Source: Catellatospora tritici (GTDB lineage: Bacteria; Actinomycetota; Actinomycetes; Mycobacteriales; Micromonosporaceae). From it: DNA of 64,000 nt. This document shows, one piece after another, positions 8,293 to 16,507 of this stretch. Made by a program: the position numbers and the translations under genes. Positions within the stretch are counted from its first letter, which is position 1; every line of letters starts with the position of its first letter. The notes beneath the pieces are model-generated. The model did not search any database. It had not been told where the DNA came from and saw nothing but the letters and a program-made list of their open reading frames with translations. The stretch spans positions 278,746-342,745 of the forward strand of contig NZ_JAHRCY010000010.1 of the NCBI RefSeq assembly GCF_019083965.1, in the 5' to 3' direction.

Positions 8293-9186
8293 ATGTCCCC
8301 GAAGGCAAGCCGCAGTCGCAGCCGGGCGCGGGCGCTGACCGGCGCCGCGTACGCCGCCCCGACCGCGGTCATGGTCGTGGTGTTCTTCCTCGCCCCGCTG
8401 CTGCTGGTGGGCTGGATGTCGCTGCACAAGTGGCCGCTGCTGGGCGCGCCCACCATGAACGCCCCCGACAACTACACCCGCATCGCCGACAACGAGCTGG
8501 TCGGCTCGGCGGTGTGGTTCACGCTGCGCTACACGGTCGTGATGACGGTGCTGCTGTTCGTGGTCGCGTTCGGGCTGGCCCTGCTGGTGCAGCACCGGCG
8601 GCCCGGCGTGGGCTTCCTGCGTACGGCGTTCCTGCTGCCGATGGCGGTCGGCTTCGCCAGCGCCTCGCTGCTGTTCCTGGGCCTGCTGTCCGACGAGATC
8701 GGCCCGGTCAGCGACCTGCTGCGCAAACTCGGCGTCATCGAGGGCTACGTCTCGTGGACCAGCGGCAGTTCCACCTCGGCGCTGGGCTCGACCGTCGCGC
8801 TGGTGCTGTGGCGCTTCGCCGGGTTCAACATGCTGATCATCCTCACCGGGCTGCAGGCCATCCCGCTGGAGGTGTACGAGGCCGCCCGCATCGACGGCGC
8901 CACCCGCTGGCAGACCTTCCGCCGGGTGACCATCCCGCTGATGCGGCCCACCATCGCGCTGGTGCTGACCATGATGGTGACCGGTTCGCTGCTGGCCTTC
9001 GACCAGTTCTGGATCCTGACCCGGGGCGGCCCCGACAACAGCACCACCTCGCTGGTGATGCTGATCTACCGGGAGGCGTTCATCCGCCTCGACCTCGGCT
9101 CCGCCTCGGCGATCTCGGTGGCCCTGCTGGCCGTGCTCATCGTGTTCAACGTCGTCCAGCTCGGCGTGCTGCGCCGGCGCGGTTAG
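8293..9186 (+). CDS. Sugar ABC transporter permease, MalF type
   Basis: A 297-residue integral membrane protein with about six hydrophobic segments, beginning with VMVVVFFLAPLLLVG. The EAA loop that contacts the ATPase is seen as YEAARIDGATRWQTFRRVTIP near residue 195. GGAGAG precedes the ATG at 8293. It pairs with the downstream MalG-type permease and the upstream lipoprotein to import an oligosaccharide. Confidence 0.88.
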   Translation: MSPKASRSRSRARALTGAAYAAPTAVMVVVFFLAPLLLVGWMSLHKWPLLGAPTMNAPDNYTRIADNELVGSAVWFTLRYTVVMTVLLFVVAFGLALLVQHRRPGVGFLRTAFLLPMAVGFASASLLFLGLLSDEIGPVSDLLRKLGVIEGYVSWTSGSSTSALGSTVALVLWRFAGFNMLIILTGLQAIPLEVYEAARIDGATRWQTFRRVTIPLMRPTIALVLTMMVTGSLLAFDQFWILTRGGPDNSTTSLVMLIYREAFIRLDLGSASAISVALLAVLIVFNVVQLGVLRRRG

Positions 9187-9198
9187 GAAAGGCCCCGC

Positions 9199-10008
9199 AT
9201 GAACTCGTCGAACGCCGTGAGCCGGTGGAGCTTCTACGTCACCGGTGTCGCGCTGGCGATCCTGTTCCTGTCGCCGCTGCTCTGGAGCGGTTGGGCCTCG
9301 CTGCGCACCGGATCCGGCTTCGGGCTGGAGAACTATGACCGGCTGTTCACCTCGGACAACGGCATCCGCCTGGAGCACATCGTCAACAGCGTCACGGTCA
9401 GCGCGCTGACCGTCGGCGGCACCCTGCTGGTCTCCACCCTCGGCGGGTACGCCTTCGGCCGGTTCCGGTTCCCGGGCCGTGACCTGCTGTTCCTGCTGAC
9501 CCTGGCGATCCTGATGGTCCCGTACGCCACCATCCTGATCGCGCTCTACGTCCTGCTCGGCTGGCTCGGCCTGCAGGACAGCCTGATCGGCCTGAGCCTG
9601 GTGCTGATCATGTTCCAGCTGCCGTTCTCGATCTTCATGATGCGCAACTCGTTCGAGGCGGTACCACGCGAGCTGGAGGAGTCGGCTCAGGTCGACGGGT
9701 GCACCAGCTTCTCCGCACTGATCCGGATCATGCTCCCGGCGGTCAAGCCCGGACTGGTCACCGTCGGGCTGTTCGCGTTCCTGACCTCGTGGAGCGAGTT
9801 CTTCGCCCCGCTGATCCTGCTCAACTCCACCGACAAGTTCACCACCACGCTCGCGGTGGTGAACATGCGCACGGCCAGCCACGGCTCCATCGACTACGCC
9901 GCCCTGGAGGCGGGCGTGGTGTTCATGGCGGTGCCGTGCCTGCTGCTGTTCGCGTTCATGCAGCGCAGCTACGTACGCGGCTTCACCTCCGGCGCGCTGA
10001 AGGGATGA
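9199..10008 (+). CDS. Sugar ABC transporter permease, MalG type
   Basis: A 269-residue inner-membrane permease with six predicted hydrophobic stretches. The EAA motif reads ELEESAQVDGCTSFSALIRI, and the C-terminus YVRGFTSGALKG is typical of the MalG subfamily. AGGAAAGG lies upstream and only 12 bases separate it from the MalF-type gene, so the two are cotranscribed. Confidence 0.88.
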   Translation: MNSSNAVSRWSFYVTGVALAILFLSPLLWSGWASLRTGSGFGLENYDRLFTSDNGIRLEHIVNSVTVSALTVGGTLLVSTLGGYAFGRFRFPGRDLLFLLTLAILMVPYATILIALYVLLGWLGLQDSLIGLSLVLIMFQLPFSIFMMRNSFEAVPRELEESAQVDGCTSFSALIRIMLPAVKPGLVTVGLFAFLTSWSEFFAPLILLNSTDKFTTTLAVVNMRTASHGSIDYAALEAGVVFMAVPCLLLFAFMQRSYVRGFTSGALKG

Positions 10009-10030
10009 CCGCGACGTAGCCGTACCAGCT

Positions 10031-10075
10031 CCCGGCCGTGCCCTGCGACCGCCTACCCGCGCGGGCACGGCCGGG
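10031..10075 (+). terminator. Hairpin between permease and glycosidase genes
   Basis: CCCGGCCGTGCCC (10031-10043) pairs with GGGCACGGCCGGG (10063-10075) over a 19-base loop. It may terminate or attenuate the transporter transcript before the glycosidase gene. Confidence 0.5.
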
Positions 10076-10140
10076 CCCAACAGACCTCTCACCGCAGCCC
10101 AGTTCCTCACCACCGTCCCCCAATTGTGGAGGTGAACCAC

Positions 10141-13100
10141 ATGCCATCCATCTTGCGCACCCGGCGCAGGTCGCTGGCAGTCGGGCTCTGCGCCGTGCTC
10201 GCCGCCGGAGTCGTCGCCGTCCAGGCGCAGACCCCGGCCATGGCGGCCCAGACCATCGGCTTCCCCACGTTCACCGGAACCGCCCCGCCGGCGGCACCGG
10301 TGAGCTACACCGCCGGCAACATGATGCAGGCGATCTACAACGCCGAGAGCTCCGGCACCGACTTCTGGCTCGACCGCATGCTGGCCCGTACGGGCAGCAG
10401 CGACCCGGCCGACGCGGACGGCGCGATCCTCATGACCCGCGGCCGCGCCCTGTTCATGAAGACCTACAGTCCCGGCACGATGGGATTCGCCGGACACGTC
10501 GCCTACTGGGAGAGCATCAGCGACAACAACGCCTACACCATCACGGCCAGCCCTGGCACGTTCACCGAGCAGGGTTCGCAGCGGGTGCAGACGCCGAGCT
10601 ACTCGAAGAACGTCTTCACCAGTGGCTCTATCACGATCACGCAGCAGAAGTTCATCACCGACAACAACGTCGCGGTGACGAACCTGTCCATCGCCAACAA
10701 CGGGTCCGCCTCCACCACGCTGACCCTGCGCGCGGTGTCGCCTTACGCGACCAGCGGTAGCGGCAGCGAGCTGACCGGCTCGACCGGGACGAAGAACAGC
10801 CTGACCACTCTCACGACAAAGCTCACCGGTGACAGCTTCACCGTCTCCAGCGGCGGGCTGAACCGGTCGATCACGATCGGCGCCGGAGCCACGGCGACGG
10901 CGAAGGTCGTCATGGGCTTCATCGCCAGCGAGATCCCCGAGTCGTCGTCCGAGTACACGGCATACGCCGGCTACTCGAACGCGACCGCCTTCGCGACCCA
11001 TGTGCGGGCCTACAACCTGTGGTGGGCGCAGAACATCCCCTACTTCAACTCGCCCGAGCCGGCGCTCACGAAGAACTACTACTACCGCTGGTGGCTGATG
11101 AGGTTCAACAACCTCGACGCCAACATCCCGGGCCAGACGTTCCAGTTCCCGACCTCGGTCGAGGGCGCGCTCGGCTACAACAACGCGATCGTGCTCACCC
11201 AGCCCATGCACATCGACGACCTGAAGTACCTGCGCACGCCGCTGTATGCGTACGGCGACTGGCTCAGCGTCGGTCAGGTGTCCAAGGGCGCCCGGTTCGT
11301 GGACAACCCCGGTGACCCGGAGAACTGGTCCAACAGCTACACCCAGTATGTCGCCGAGGCGGCGTGGAAGAGCTACCAGATCCACGGCGGCCAGCCGGCG
11401 ATCGCGGCCAACCTCGCCAAATACGCCGAGGGCGATGTCAAGGGCCAGCTCTCGTACTACGACACGAACAGCAACAAGCTCCTCGAGTACGACTGGGGCG
11501 CGCTGACCGGTAACGACGCCGACGCGGTGTCCTTCCACTGGCGTTCCGGCAAGATGGACCGCGGCGAGGCGGCGTACCAGTACAGCGGCGCCCGTGCGGC
11601 GGCGCAGGCCTACGCGGCGATCGGCAACACGGCCAAGGCGAACGAGATGAATACGCTCGCCGACCAGATCCAGGCCGCGTTCACCAGCGTGCTCTGGAAC
11701 TCCAGCCGCCAGCTGTTCGAGAACCGGATGGTGTCGGACGGCGCGTTCAACCCGTGGAAAGAGATCAACATCTACTACCCGTTCGCGGTGAACGCCATCC
11801 CGAACACGACGACCTACAAGGAAGCGCTGCGGCTGTTCGCCGATCCGGCTCAGTACCCCGTGTTTCCGTTCTACACCGCCAACCAGGCGGACAAGGCGGC
11901 ATCGGGGACAGGCAGCAACAACTTCTCCACCATCAACTCGACCGTGCAGTTCCGGCTCTTCTCCTCGGTGCTGCGCAACTACCCCACCTCCTACATCACT
12001 GCGACCGACTACAAGAAGCTGCTCTACTGGAACGCCTGGGCGCAGTACGTCAACGGCAGCATGAACTACCCCGACGCCAACGAGTTCTGGGCTGACTGGA
12101 ACGGGTCGTCGATCACGTACCGCTCCTGGATCCACCACAACATCCTCGGCAGCAGCAACTGGACCCTGATCGAGGACGTCGCCGGCCTGCGCCCGCGCAG
12201 CGACGCGAAGGTCGAGCTGAACCCGATCAACATCAGCTGGCCGTACTTCACCGTCAACAACATCCGCTACCGCAACGCCGACCTCACCATCGTCTGGGAC
12301 GACCCGGCCGACGGCGTGGTCCGCTACCCCGGCGTGCCCGAGGGCTACTCCATCTACATCAACGGCAGCCGGGCGGCGACGGTCAGCTCGCTGGTGCCCT
12401 TCACCTGGGACCCGGCGACCGGCGCGGTCACCACCAGCGGCACGGTCACCTACAACACCGCCGTGTCCGGCCTGCAGGCCCCGAACCAGGTCGTGCAGTC
12501 CGACGCCCGGGTGCTGGACGAGCTGGCCAAGGCCGGTATCGACACCACCCTGCCCGCCCTGACCAACCTGGCCACCGGTGCCACCGTCACCGCCTCCTAC
12601 ACCGGGTCGGGCACGACCACGGCCGGTGCGGTCGACGGGTTCCCCACCAACGAGCCGTACTGGGGCGCCGGAGGTTCGGCCAACAGCCAAGACTGGCTGG
12701 AACTGAACATGGGCACCGCCAAGACGTTCAACGAGGTGCGGCTCTACTTCAAGGACAGCCGTCCGGCGTCGGCCACCTACCGGGCGCCGTCGGCGTACGA
12801 CGTCCAGTACTACAACGGCAGCGCGTGGGTGAGCGTGGCCAGCCAGGCCAAGACGCCCAGCACCCCGAAGGGCAACTACAACCTGGTCACGTTCCCGGCG
12901 GTCACCGCCCAGCGGGTGCGGGTGCTGGCCACCAACGCCTCGGGCGCCAAGACCGGCCTCACGGAGATCAAGATCTTCAACCGTGGGGGCGTACAGCCAC
13001 CGGTGTCCACCAACCTGGCCCTGGCGGCGACGCCGAGCTGCTCGTACACGTCCTCGTGGGAGAGCTGCGCGGCGATCAACAACGGGGACGAGCCGACCAG

Positions 13101-13443
13101 CTCCAACTGGGGCGGCACCAACCAGGGCAACCGCTGGGGCACCTGGCCCAACAGCGGCGCCCAGTGGGCGGAGCTGCAGTGGTCGTCGGCGCAGTCGCTG
13201 ACCAAGGCCGACGTGTACTTCTTCGACGACGAGGGCGGCATCGACATGCCGGCCTCGTGGAAGCTGCAGTACTGGAACGGCAGCGCGTACGTCGACGTGC
13301 CCGGCGCGAGCGCCTACACGCTGACGAAGAACGCGTACAACACGATCACCTTCACCGGGGTCAGCACGACCCGGCTACGGGTGGCGCTGACCAGCAACGG
13401 GACCAGTTCGGTCGGTCTGCTGGAGGTGAAGGCGTTCGCCTGA
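10141..13443 (+). CDS. Secreted (alpha/alpha)6 glycosidase (MGH1-like) with two F5/8C domains
   Basis: A 1100-residue exported protein. A signal peptide (residues 1 to about 33, ending MAAQ) precedes a beta-rich domain (about 40-270) and a helical barrel (about 290-700) resembling the MGH1/glycogen-debranching clan, with motifs such as QPMHIDDLKYLRTPLYAYGD and NPWKEINIYYPFAV. A short linker domain follows, then two F5/8-type-C (CBM32-like) modules at about 808-950 and 955-1100. The ATG is chosen over a GTG at 10126 because GGAGG lies 8 bases before it. Its place after a GH127 gene and an importer suggests an outer-surface enzyme releasing arabino-oligosaccharides. The exact linkage cannot be read from sequence. 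Confidence 0.75.
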   Translation: MPSILRTRRRSLAVGLCAVLAAGVVAVQAQTPAMAAQTIGFPTFTGTAPPAAPVSYTAGNMMQAIYNAESSGTDFWLDRMLARTGSSDPADADGAILMTRGRALFMKTYSPGTMGFAGHVAYWESISDNNAYTITASPGTFTEQGSQRVQTPSYSKNVFTSGSITITQQKFITDNNVAVTNLSIANNGSASTTLTLRAVSPYATSGSGSELTGSTGTKNSLTTLTTKLTGDSFTVSSGGLNRSITIGAGATATAKVVMGFIASEIPESSSEYTAYAGYSNATAFATHVRAYNLWWAQNIPYFNSPEPALTKNYYYRWWLMRFNNLDANIPGQTFQFPTSVEGALGYNNAIVLTQPMHIDDLKYLRTPLYAYGDWLSVGQVSKGARFVDNPGDPENWSNSYTQYVAEAAWKSYQIHGGQPAIAANLAKYAEGDVKGQLSYYDTNSNKLLEYDWGALTGNDADAVSFHWRSGKMDRGEAAYQYSGARAAAQAYAAIGNTAKANEMNTLADQIQAAFTSVLWNSSRQLFENRMVSDGAFNPWKEINIYYPFAVNAIPNTTTYKEALRLFADPAQYPVFPFYTANQADKAASGTGSNNFSTINSTVQFRLFSSVLRNYPTSYITATDYKKLLYWNAWAQYVNGSMNYPDANEFWADWNGSSITYRSWIHHNILGSSNWTLIEDVAGLRPRSDAKVELNPINISWPYFTVNNIRYRNADLTIVWDDPADGVVRYPGVPEGYSIYINGSRAATVSSLVPFTWDPATGAVTTSGTVTYNTAVSGLQAPNQVVQSDARVLDELAKAGIDTTLPALTNLATGATVTASYTGSGTTTAGAVDGFPTNEPYWGAGGSANSQDWLELNMGTAKTFNEVRLYFKDSRPASATYRAPSAYDVQYYNGSAWVSVASQAKTPSTPKGNYNLVTFPAVTAQRVRVLATNASGAKTGLTEIKIFNRGGVQPPVSTNLALAATPSCSYTSSWESCAAINNGDEPTSSNWGGTNQGNRWGTWPNSGAQWAELQWSSAQSLTKADVYFFDDEGGIDMPASWKLQYWNGSAYVDVPGASAYTLTKNAYNTITFTGVSTTRLRVALTSNGTSSVGLLEVKAFA

Positions 13444-13453
13444 CCCGCTGACC

Positions 13454-13497
13454 GGCGGGGCCGGGCGCTCGGTGAGTCCGCGAGCGCCCGCCCCGCC
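13454..13497. terminator. Bidirectional terminator hairpin
   Basis: GGCGGGGCCGGGCGCTCG pairs with CGAGCGCCCGCCCCGCC with one bulge, between the convergent glycosidase and S2P-like genes. Confidence 0.65.
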
Positions 13498-14778
13498 TCA
13501 GTGCGTGCTCGCCGCGGCGGCGGGCCAGGCCGGGAGCCGGTCGCGCGCCGCCGCCGCGGCCAGATCGTGCGCGAGCGTGCGCAGGTACGCCGGGCAGTGG
13601 TGCTCCTGCGCCGACCGCAGCAGCCACGCGGCGCGCTCGGGGTCGCCCAGGTACAGCTCGGCGATCGCGCGTACGGCCAGGATGCTGCCGCGTTCGTACT
13701 CGTGCCGGAGGTCCAGGCCGACGCTGGGCAGCAGCGTCACCGCGTCGGCGGGGCGTCCCTGCAGGATCCGTGCCATGGCCAGCGCCAGCCGAGCCAGGGC
13801 CGACTGCCGTTGCCGCGTGTGGCCGAGCTCGGCCAGCGCGGCAAGCTCGTCGATGTCGGCGGGGCCACCGGCGTGCGTGCCGTCGTACGCGGCGGCCTTG
13901 AGGTAGACCGTGCACACCGCGTGCGCCACCACCGCGGCGATGAGCCCACCCGTCGTACGGTCGACGTGCGCCGAGCGGGCCGTGCCGGCGAGCTGGTTCA
14001 TGGCCTGCGCGAACGCGCCGGGTCCGGCGGCAAGGCTCTTGGTCAGCAACTGTTGCGTGGCGTGCACCAGCAGTTGCGGGTCGCGTCCCGGACTGGCGAC
14101 CAGAGCCTCGAGCTCGGCGAGGTCCAGGCTTCCGGAGCGCACCTCGACGACAGCGGCCGCCATCTCGCGGTCCGCGTGCGCCCGCATGAGGTTCGTCCGT
14201 GCCCTGGTGGGGCGGAAGATCCACCGCAGCATGGCGTAGCCGTCCGACTCCCGGCCACCGACCTTCAGCGGCACCAGGCTCGTCAGGCCCACCGTCATGC
14301 CCGCGAGAGTCACCGCCGACAGGACGCTGCCCGCGCCGCTCCTGACGCCTGCGGGCACCATGGCCATCAGGGTGCCCGCCGCCACGACGAAGTTGAGCCA
14401 CGGACCGAAAGCCGCGTACAGCACCATACGTCGCCGCAGGTCGCGCAGCTCGGGGCCGGGGACCGGGGCGACCTTCGGCAGCGGCCACCAGCGCGGCCGC
14501 CGCCGGCTGTACGGCAGCCGCAGCAGCGCCACGGCGAGCCAGTGGCCCAGATCGTGCAGCATCCGATGCACCCAGCAACCGGCGACGAAGACGACCAGGG
14601 CCAGGCCCACACTGCCCGGTTGCCAGTGGTCGGTCCGCAGCATGCTGAGCCCGAGGTAGACGCCCCCGAGGCTGGCGCCGACCGCGATGGTCACGCGCGT
14701 CCGCGGCCATGTTGAAGATCTCTGCGGCACGATCGGACGGTAGAGCGGTGCCGTCCCACTGACCAGACACGTCGACAA
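13498..14778 (-). CDS. Membrane protein resembling site-2 (M50) metalloproteases, HDLGH variant
   Basis: A 426-residue protein whose N-terminal half is membrane-embedded and shows the three S2P landmarks in order: H75-D-L-G-H79 inside a hydrophobic segment, GPWLNF at 125-130 and SDGY near 178-181. In M50 proteases the first motif is HExxH with a catalytic glutamate; here it is aspartate, so activity is doubtful. The C-terminal half (about 210-426) is helical and may be TPR-like. The start is uncertain: a TTG at 14778 gives the longest form, GTG codons at 14730 or 14694 are alternatives, and no clear ribosome-binding site decides. Substrate unknown. Confidence 0.55.
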   Translation of the reverse strand: MSTCLVSGTAPLYRPIVPQRSSTWPRTRVTIAVGASLGGVYLGLSMLRTDHWQPGSVGLALVVFVAGCWVHRMLHDLGHWLAVALLRLPYSRRRPRWWPLPKVAPVPGPELRDLRRRMVLYAAFGPWLNFVVAAGTLMAMVPAGVRSGAGSVLSAVTLAGMTVGLTSLVPLKVGGRESDGYAMLRWIFRPTRARTNLMRAHADREMAAAVVEVRSGSLDLAELEALVASPGRDPQLLVHATQQLLTKSLAAGPGAFAQAMNQLAGTARSAHVDRTTGGLIAAVVAHAVCTVYLKAAAYDGTHAGGPADIDELAALAELGHTRQRQSALARLALAMARILQGRPADAVTLLPSVGLDLRHEYERGSILAVRAIAELYLGDPERAAWLLRSAQEHHCPAYLRTLAHDLAAAAARDRLPAWPAAAASTH

Positions 14779-14840
14779 CAGTTGGCCATCACTTCACCGG
14801 CGGGTCGCCGGGGTGGCCGCCGGCCTGCCCGCGCCGGCGG

Positions 14841-14875
14841 CACCGGGCGCCACCGAGGTCGGCAGGCGCCCGGTG
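14841..14875 (-). terminator. Terminator-like hairpin
   Basis: CACCGGGCGC and GCGCCCGGTG flank a 15-base loop just beyond the stop codon of the minus-strand gene ending at 14883. Confidence 0.5.
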
Positions 14876-14882
14876 CGCGGCT

Positions 14883-15611
14883 TCACTTGTGCGTGCAGAC
14901 CCGGTCGACGAGGACCGTGTACAGGTCAGTGGCACCCTCGGGCGCGGCCTTCAGCGCGCGGTAGTTCTCGTTGAGGTCGGCGGCCAGCGCCTTGCTCCTG
15001 ACCGCGTCCATCAGCATCACGTGCACGGTACGCACGCCGATGTTGGCGTCCTCGGCGTGGTCGGGGCGGCCCAGCGGGACGCCGCCCACCCAGAAGCCCT
15101 TGTCCTTGCGGTCGATCGCGGCCAGCCACGCGTACCAGTCGCCGCCGCTCTCGACGAAGACCCACATCACCCGGCCGTCGCCCTGCGCGGGGTCGGGGCC
15201 GGTCAGCGCGACGGTCGCGCCGACCCGCAGCGCCGGCCCGGCAGTCGGGAGCTGGTCGACGTGAATCTCGACCATGCCGCAGTCCGCTCCGGCCGAAGGC
15301 AGCGGACTCGGGGACGGGGACGGGCTCGCGATAGCCGCGGCGCCGGCCGTGACGCTCACGACCGGGCTCGGCGTGGGGTCACCGCCGGGACCCGTCCCTG
15401 CACCGGGCGGGAAGTACTGCAGCAGGATGCCACCGACGACGAACAGGGCGCCGATGCCCGCGGCCACCTTGTCGATCGGCTGCTTCTGCGCGGCGTCGGT
15501 GCCGGAATCGGGGCGGCGTCCCACATAGAGGTGGTAGCCGAACGCACCGAGTAGGAACAGGCCGCCGACGATGATCAGAATTACCGGTACGTTGGGATTC
15601 TCGATGGACAC
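14883..15611 (-). CDS. Membrane-anchored extracellular protein of unknown function
   Basis: A 242-residue protein with two hydrophobic helices near the N-terminus (PVILIIVGGLFLLGAFGYHLYVG and IGALFVVGGILLQYF), a proline/serine-rich linker (SPSPSPSPLPS) and a C-terminal globular domain beginning ADCGMVEIHVDQLP. The GTG start is chosen because GAAGGG lies 7 bases upstream. The outer domain has the look of a small beta-sandwich (VGATVALTGPDP, VMWVFVESGGDWYAW). No named family is recognised. It is minus-strand and stands alone. Confidence 0.7.
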   Translation of the reverse strand: MSIENPNVPVILIIVGGLFLLGAFGYHLYVGRRPDSGTDAAQKQPIDKVAAGIGALFVVGGILLQYFPPGAGTGPGGDPTPSPVVSVTAGAAAIASPSPSPSPLPSAGADCGMVEIHVDQLPTAGPALRVGATVALTGPDPAQGDGRVMWVFVESGGDWYAWLAAIDRKDKGFWVGGVPLGRPDHAEDANIGVRTVHVMLMDAVRSKALAADLNENYRALKAAPEGATDLYTVLVDRVCTHK

Positions 15612-16042
15612 TGCGGACCCTTCGCTCGTGCAGGCGACGTACTGATACTCCGTACAGTTCCCCCGTCGCGGTACTCGCCGACCCCATCGATCGTCAAGCT
15701 GATCGATCATCTGTCCGGCCTGCACGTCTGAGTCTCTGCTCGGCCGAACGGACTCACTCATGCTAGGGATGTCCCGCAACGGTCCACTGTGGTTGCAGAG
15801 CTATCTTTCGGCACGCCCTCCGGTGGCGGAGACAACCTTCCGCAATTGACTTTCCGAGATTTGTGAATGGTGCTCTCATAGCCATCGCCGACTGGCGGTA
15901 TGCATGTCGACAAGAGTGCCGAATGGCGAATTCCGGTGAGGGCCCGTGCGATCAGCTGCGCCAGGCAATCATGCGGTCGCCCTCGGGATCCGGGGCCGGT
16001 GCGGCGTTCGCCTGGCCGGCTTCGCTGTGCGCAGCCGTTGAT

Positions 16043-16069
16043 GGCTGCAGTTTCCCGGAAAGTGCAGCC
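16043..16069. repeat. 27-base palindrome, unit 1
   Basis: GGCTGCA-G-TTTCC-C-GGAAA-G-TGCAGCC is symmetrical apart from one G/G position in each half. A related, less perfect copy follows 18 bases later. No coding role. It could be a protein-binding site or a dispersed palindromic repeat. Confidence 0.6.
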
Positions 16070-16087
16070 AGGCGCGCCAAGATTCCT

Positions 16088-16106
16088 GCACTCTCCCCGA
16101 AAGTGC
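16088..16106. repeat. Related palindrome, unit 2
   Basis: GCACT...AGTGC arms around CTCCCCGAA echo the core of the preceding 27-base palindrome (TGCACTTTC-type half site). Confidence 0.45.
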
Positions 16107-16236
16107 GGCCACCGGTAGCCGATCGCGCGACGTGCCGGGCGGGTGGCGGCTGTCGATCAGGAAGTTGTGCCGCAGACACGCCGTCGAGCCGTGCCATAGG
16201 TTCATGATCGACCGGGTGGGGGGTGGCCGGGGATGG

Positions 16237-16286
16237 GGCGGGCGGGGGTGGCGCTCTCACCGCATGGAAGTCCACCCCCGCCCGCC
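16237..16286 (+). terminator. Strong GC hairpin upstream of araB
   Basis: GGCGGGCGGGGGTGG (16237-16251) pairs perfectly with CCACCCCCGCCCGCC (16272-16286) around a 20-base loop. It has no T-tract, and no annotated gene ends here. It sits 20 bases before the distal araB operator, so it may insulate the operon from upstream transcription or end an unannotated RNA. Confidence 0.45.
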
Positions 16287-16305
16287 GGCTCTGGGTGCCC
16301 GTTAG

Positions 16306-16319
16306 TGTTAACGCGAACA
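16306..16319. promoter_or_regulatory. Distal operator of the araB operon
   Basis: TGTTAACGCGAACA matches the proximal operator at 12 of 14 positions and lies 157 bases upstream of it. The LacI-family protein encoded at 25151-26176 is the likely ligand, possibly by looping. Confidence 0.5.
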
Positions 16320-16448
16320 TAGCCGCGCGTCAAGATGTTGCGTAAGAACCAGCGCCGCCGTGCAGGTAGCGCATGTGCTGGGTTTCATCTCGTTCCGCCG
16401 TAACGCCTCCGGGTCGGCGTCATTACCGAAACGTTGCCAAGCAGCGTC

Positions 16449-16477
16449 TTGACGGCACTTCATGTTAGCGCTAACAC
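16449..16477 (+). promoter_or_regulatory. Putative araB promoter
   Basis: TTGACG (-35, 16449-16454) is followed after 17 bases by TAACAC (16472-16477), a weak -10. The proximal operator overlaps the spacer and -10, which would let a bound repressor block initiation. Confidence 0.4.
16463..16476. promoter_or_regulatory. Proximal LacI-type operator of the araB operon
   Basis: TGTTAGCGCTAACA is a perfect 14-base palindrome with the central CG of classic LacI-family sites, 32 bases before the araB start. Confidence 0.7.
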
Positions 16478-16507
16478 TATCCCCCGAACCTGAGGAGGTG
16501 GGCCCGG

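Larger units (their letters stand above)
15612..16507. other. 896-base non-coding interval with several palindromes
   Basis: No reading frame here has convincing family similarity, ribosome-binding site or codon bias. It separates two divergently transcribed genes. It contains a 27-base near-perfect palindrome and a related second copy (16043-16106), a 15-base-arm GC hairpin (16237-16286) and the two araB operators (16306-16319, 16463-16476). The first 250 bases are noticeably less GC-rich than the surroundings and should hold the promoter of the gene starting at 15611. Confidence 0.6.

Noticed and set aside
8209..12690. 1493-residue open frame on the minus strand
   Set aside because: Antisense to the permeases and the large glycosidase, which have clear family motifs. 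Its composition (His, Arg, Val, Gly rich, no domains) is that of a high-GC shadow frame.
15863..16320. Short frames on both strands in the 0.9 kb gap
   Set aside because: They overlap palindromes, lack ribosome-binding sites and family similarity, and oppose each other. Treated as non-coding.
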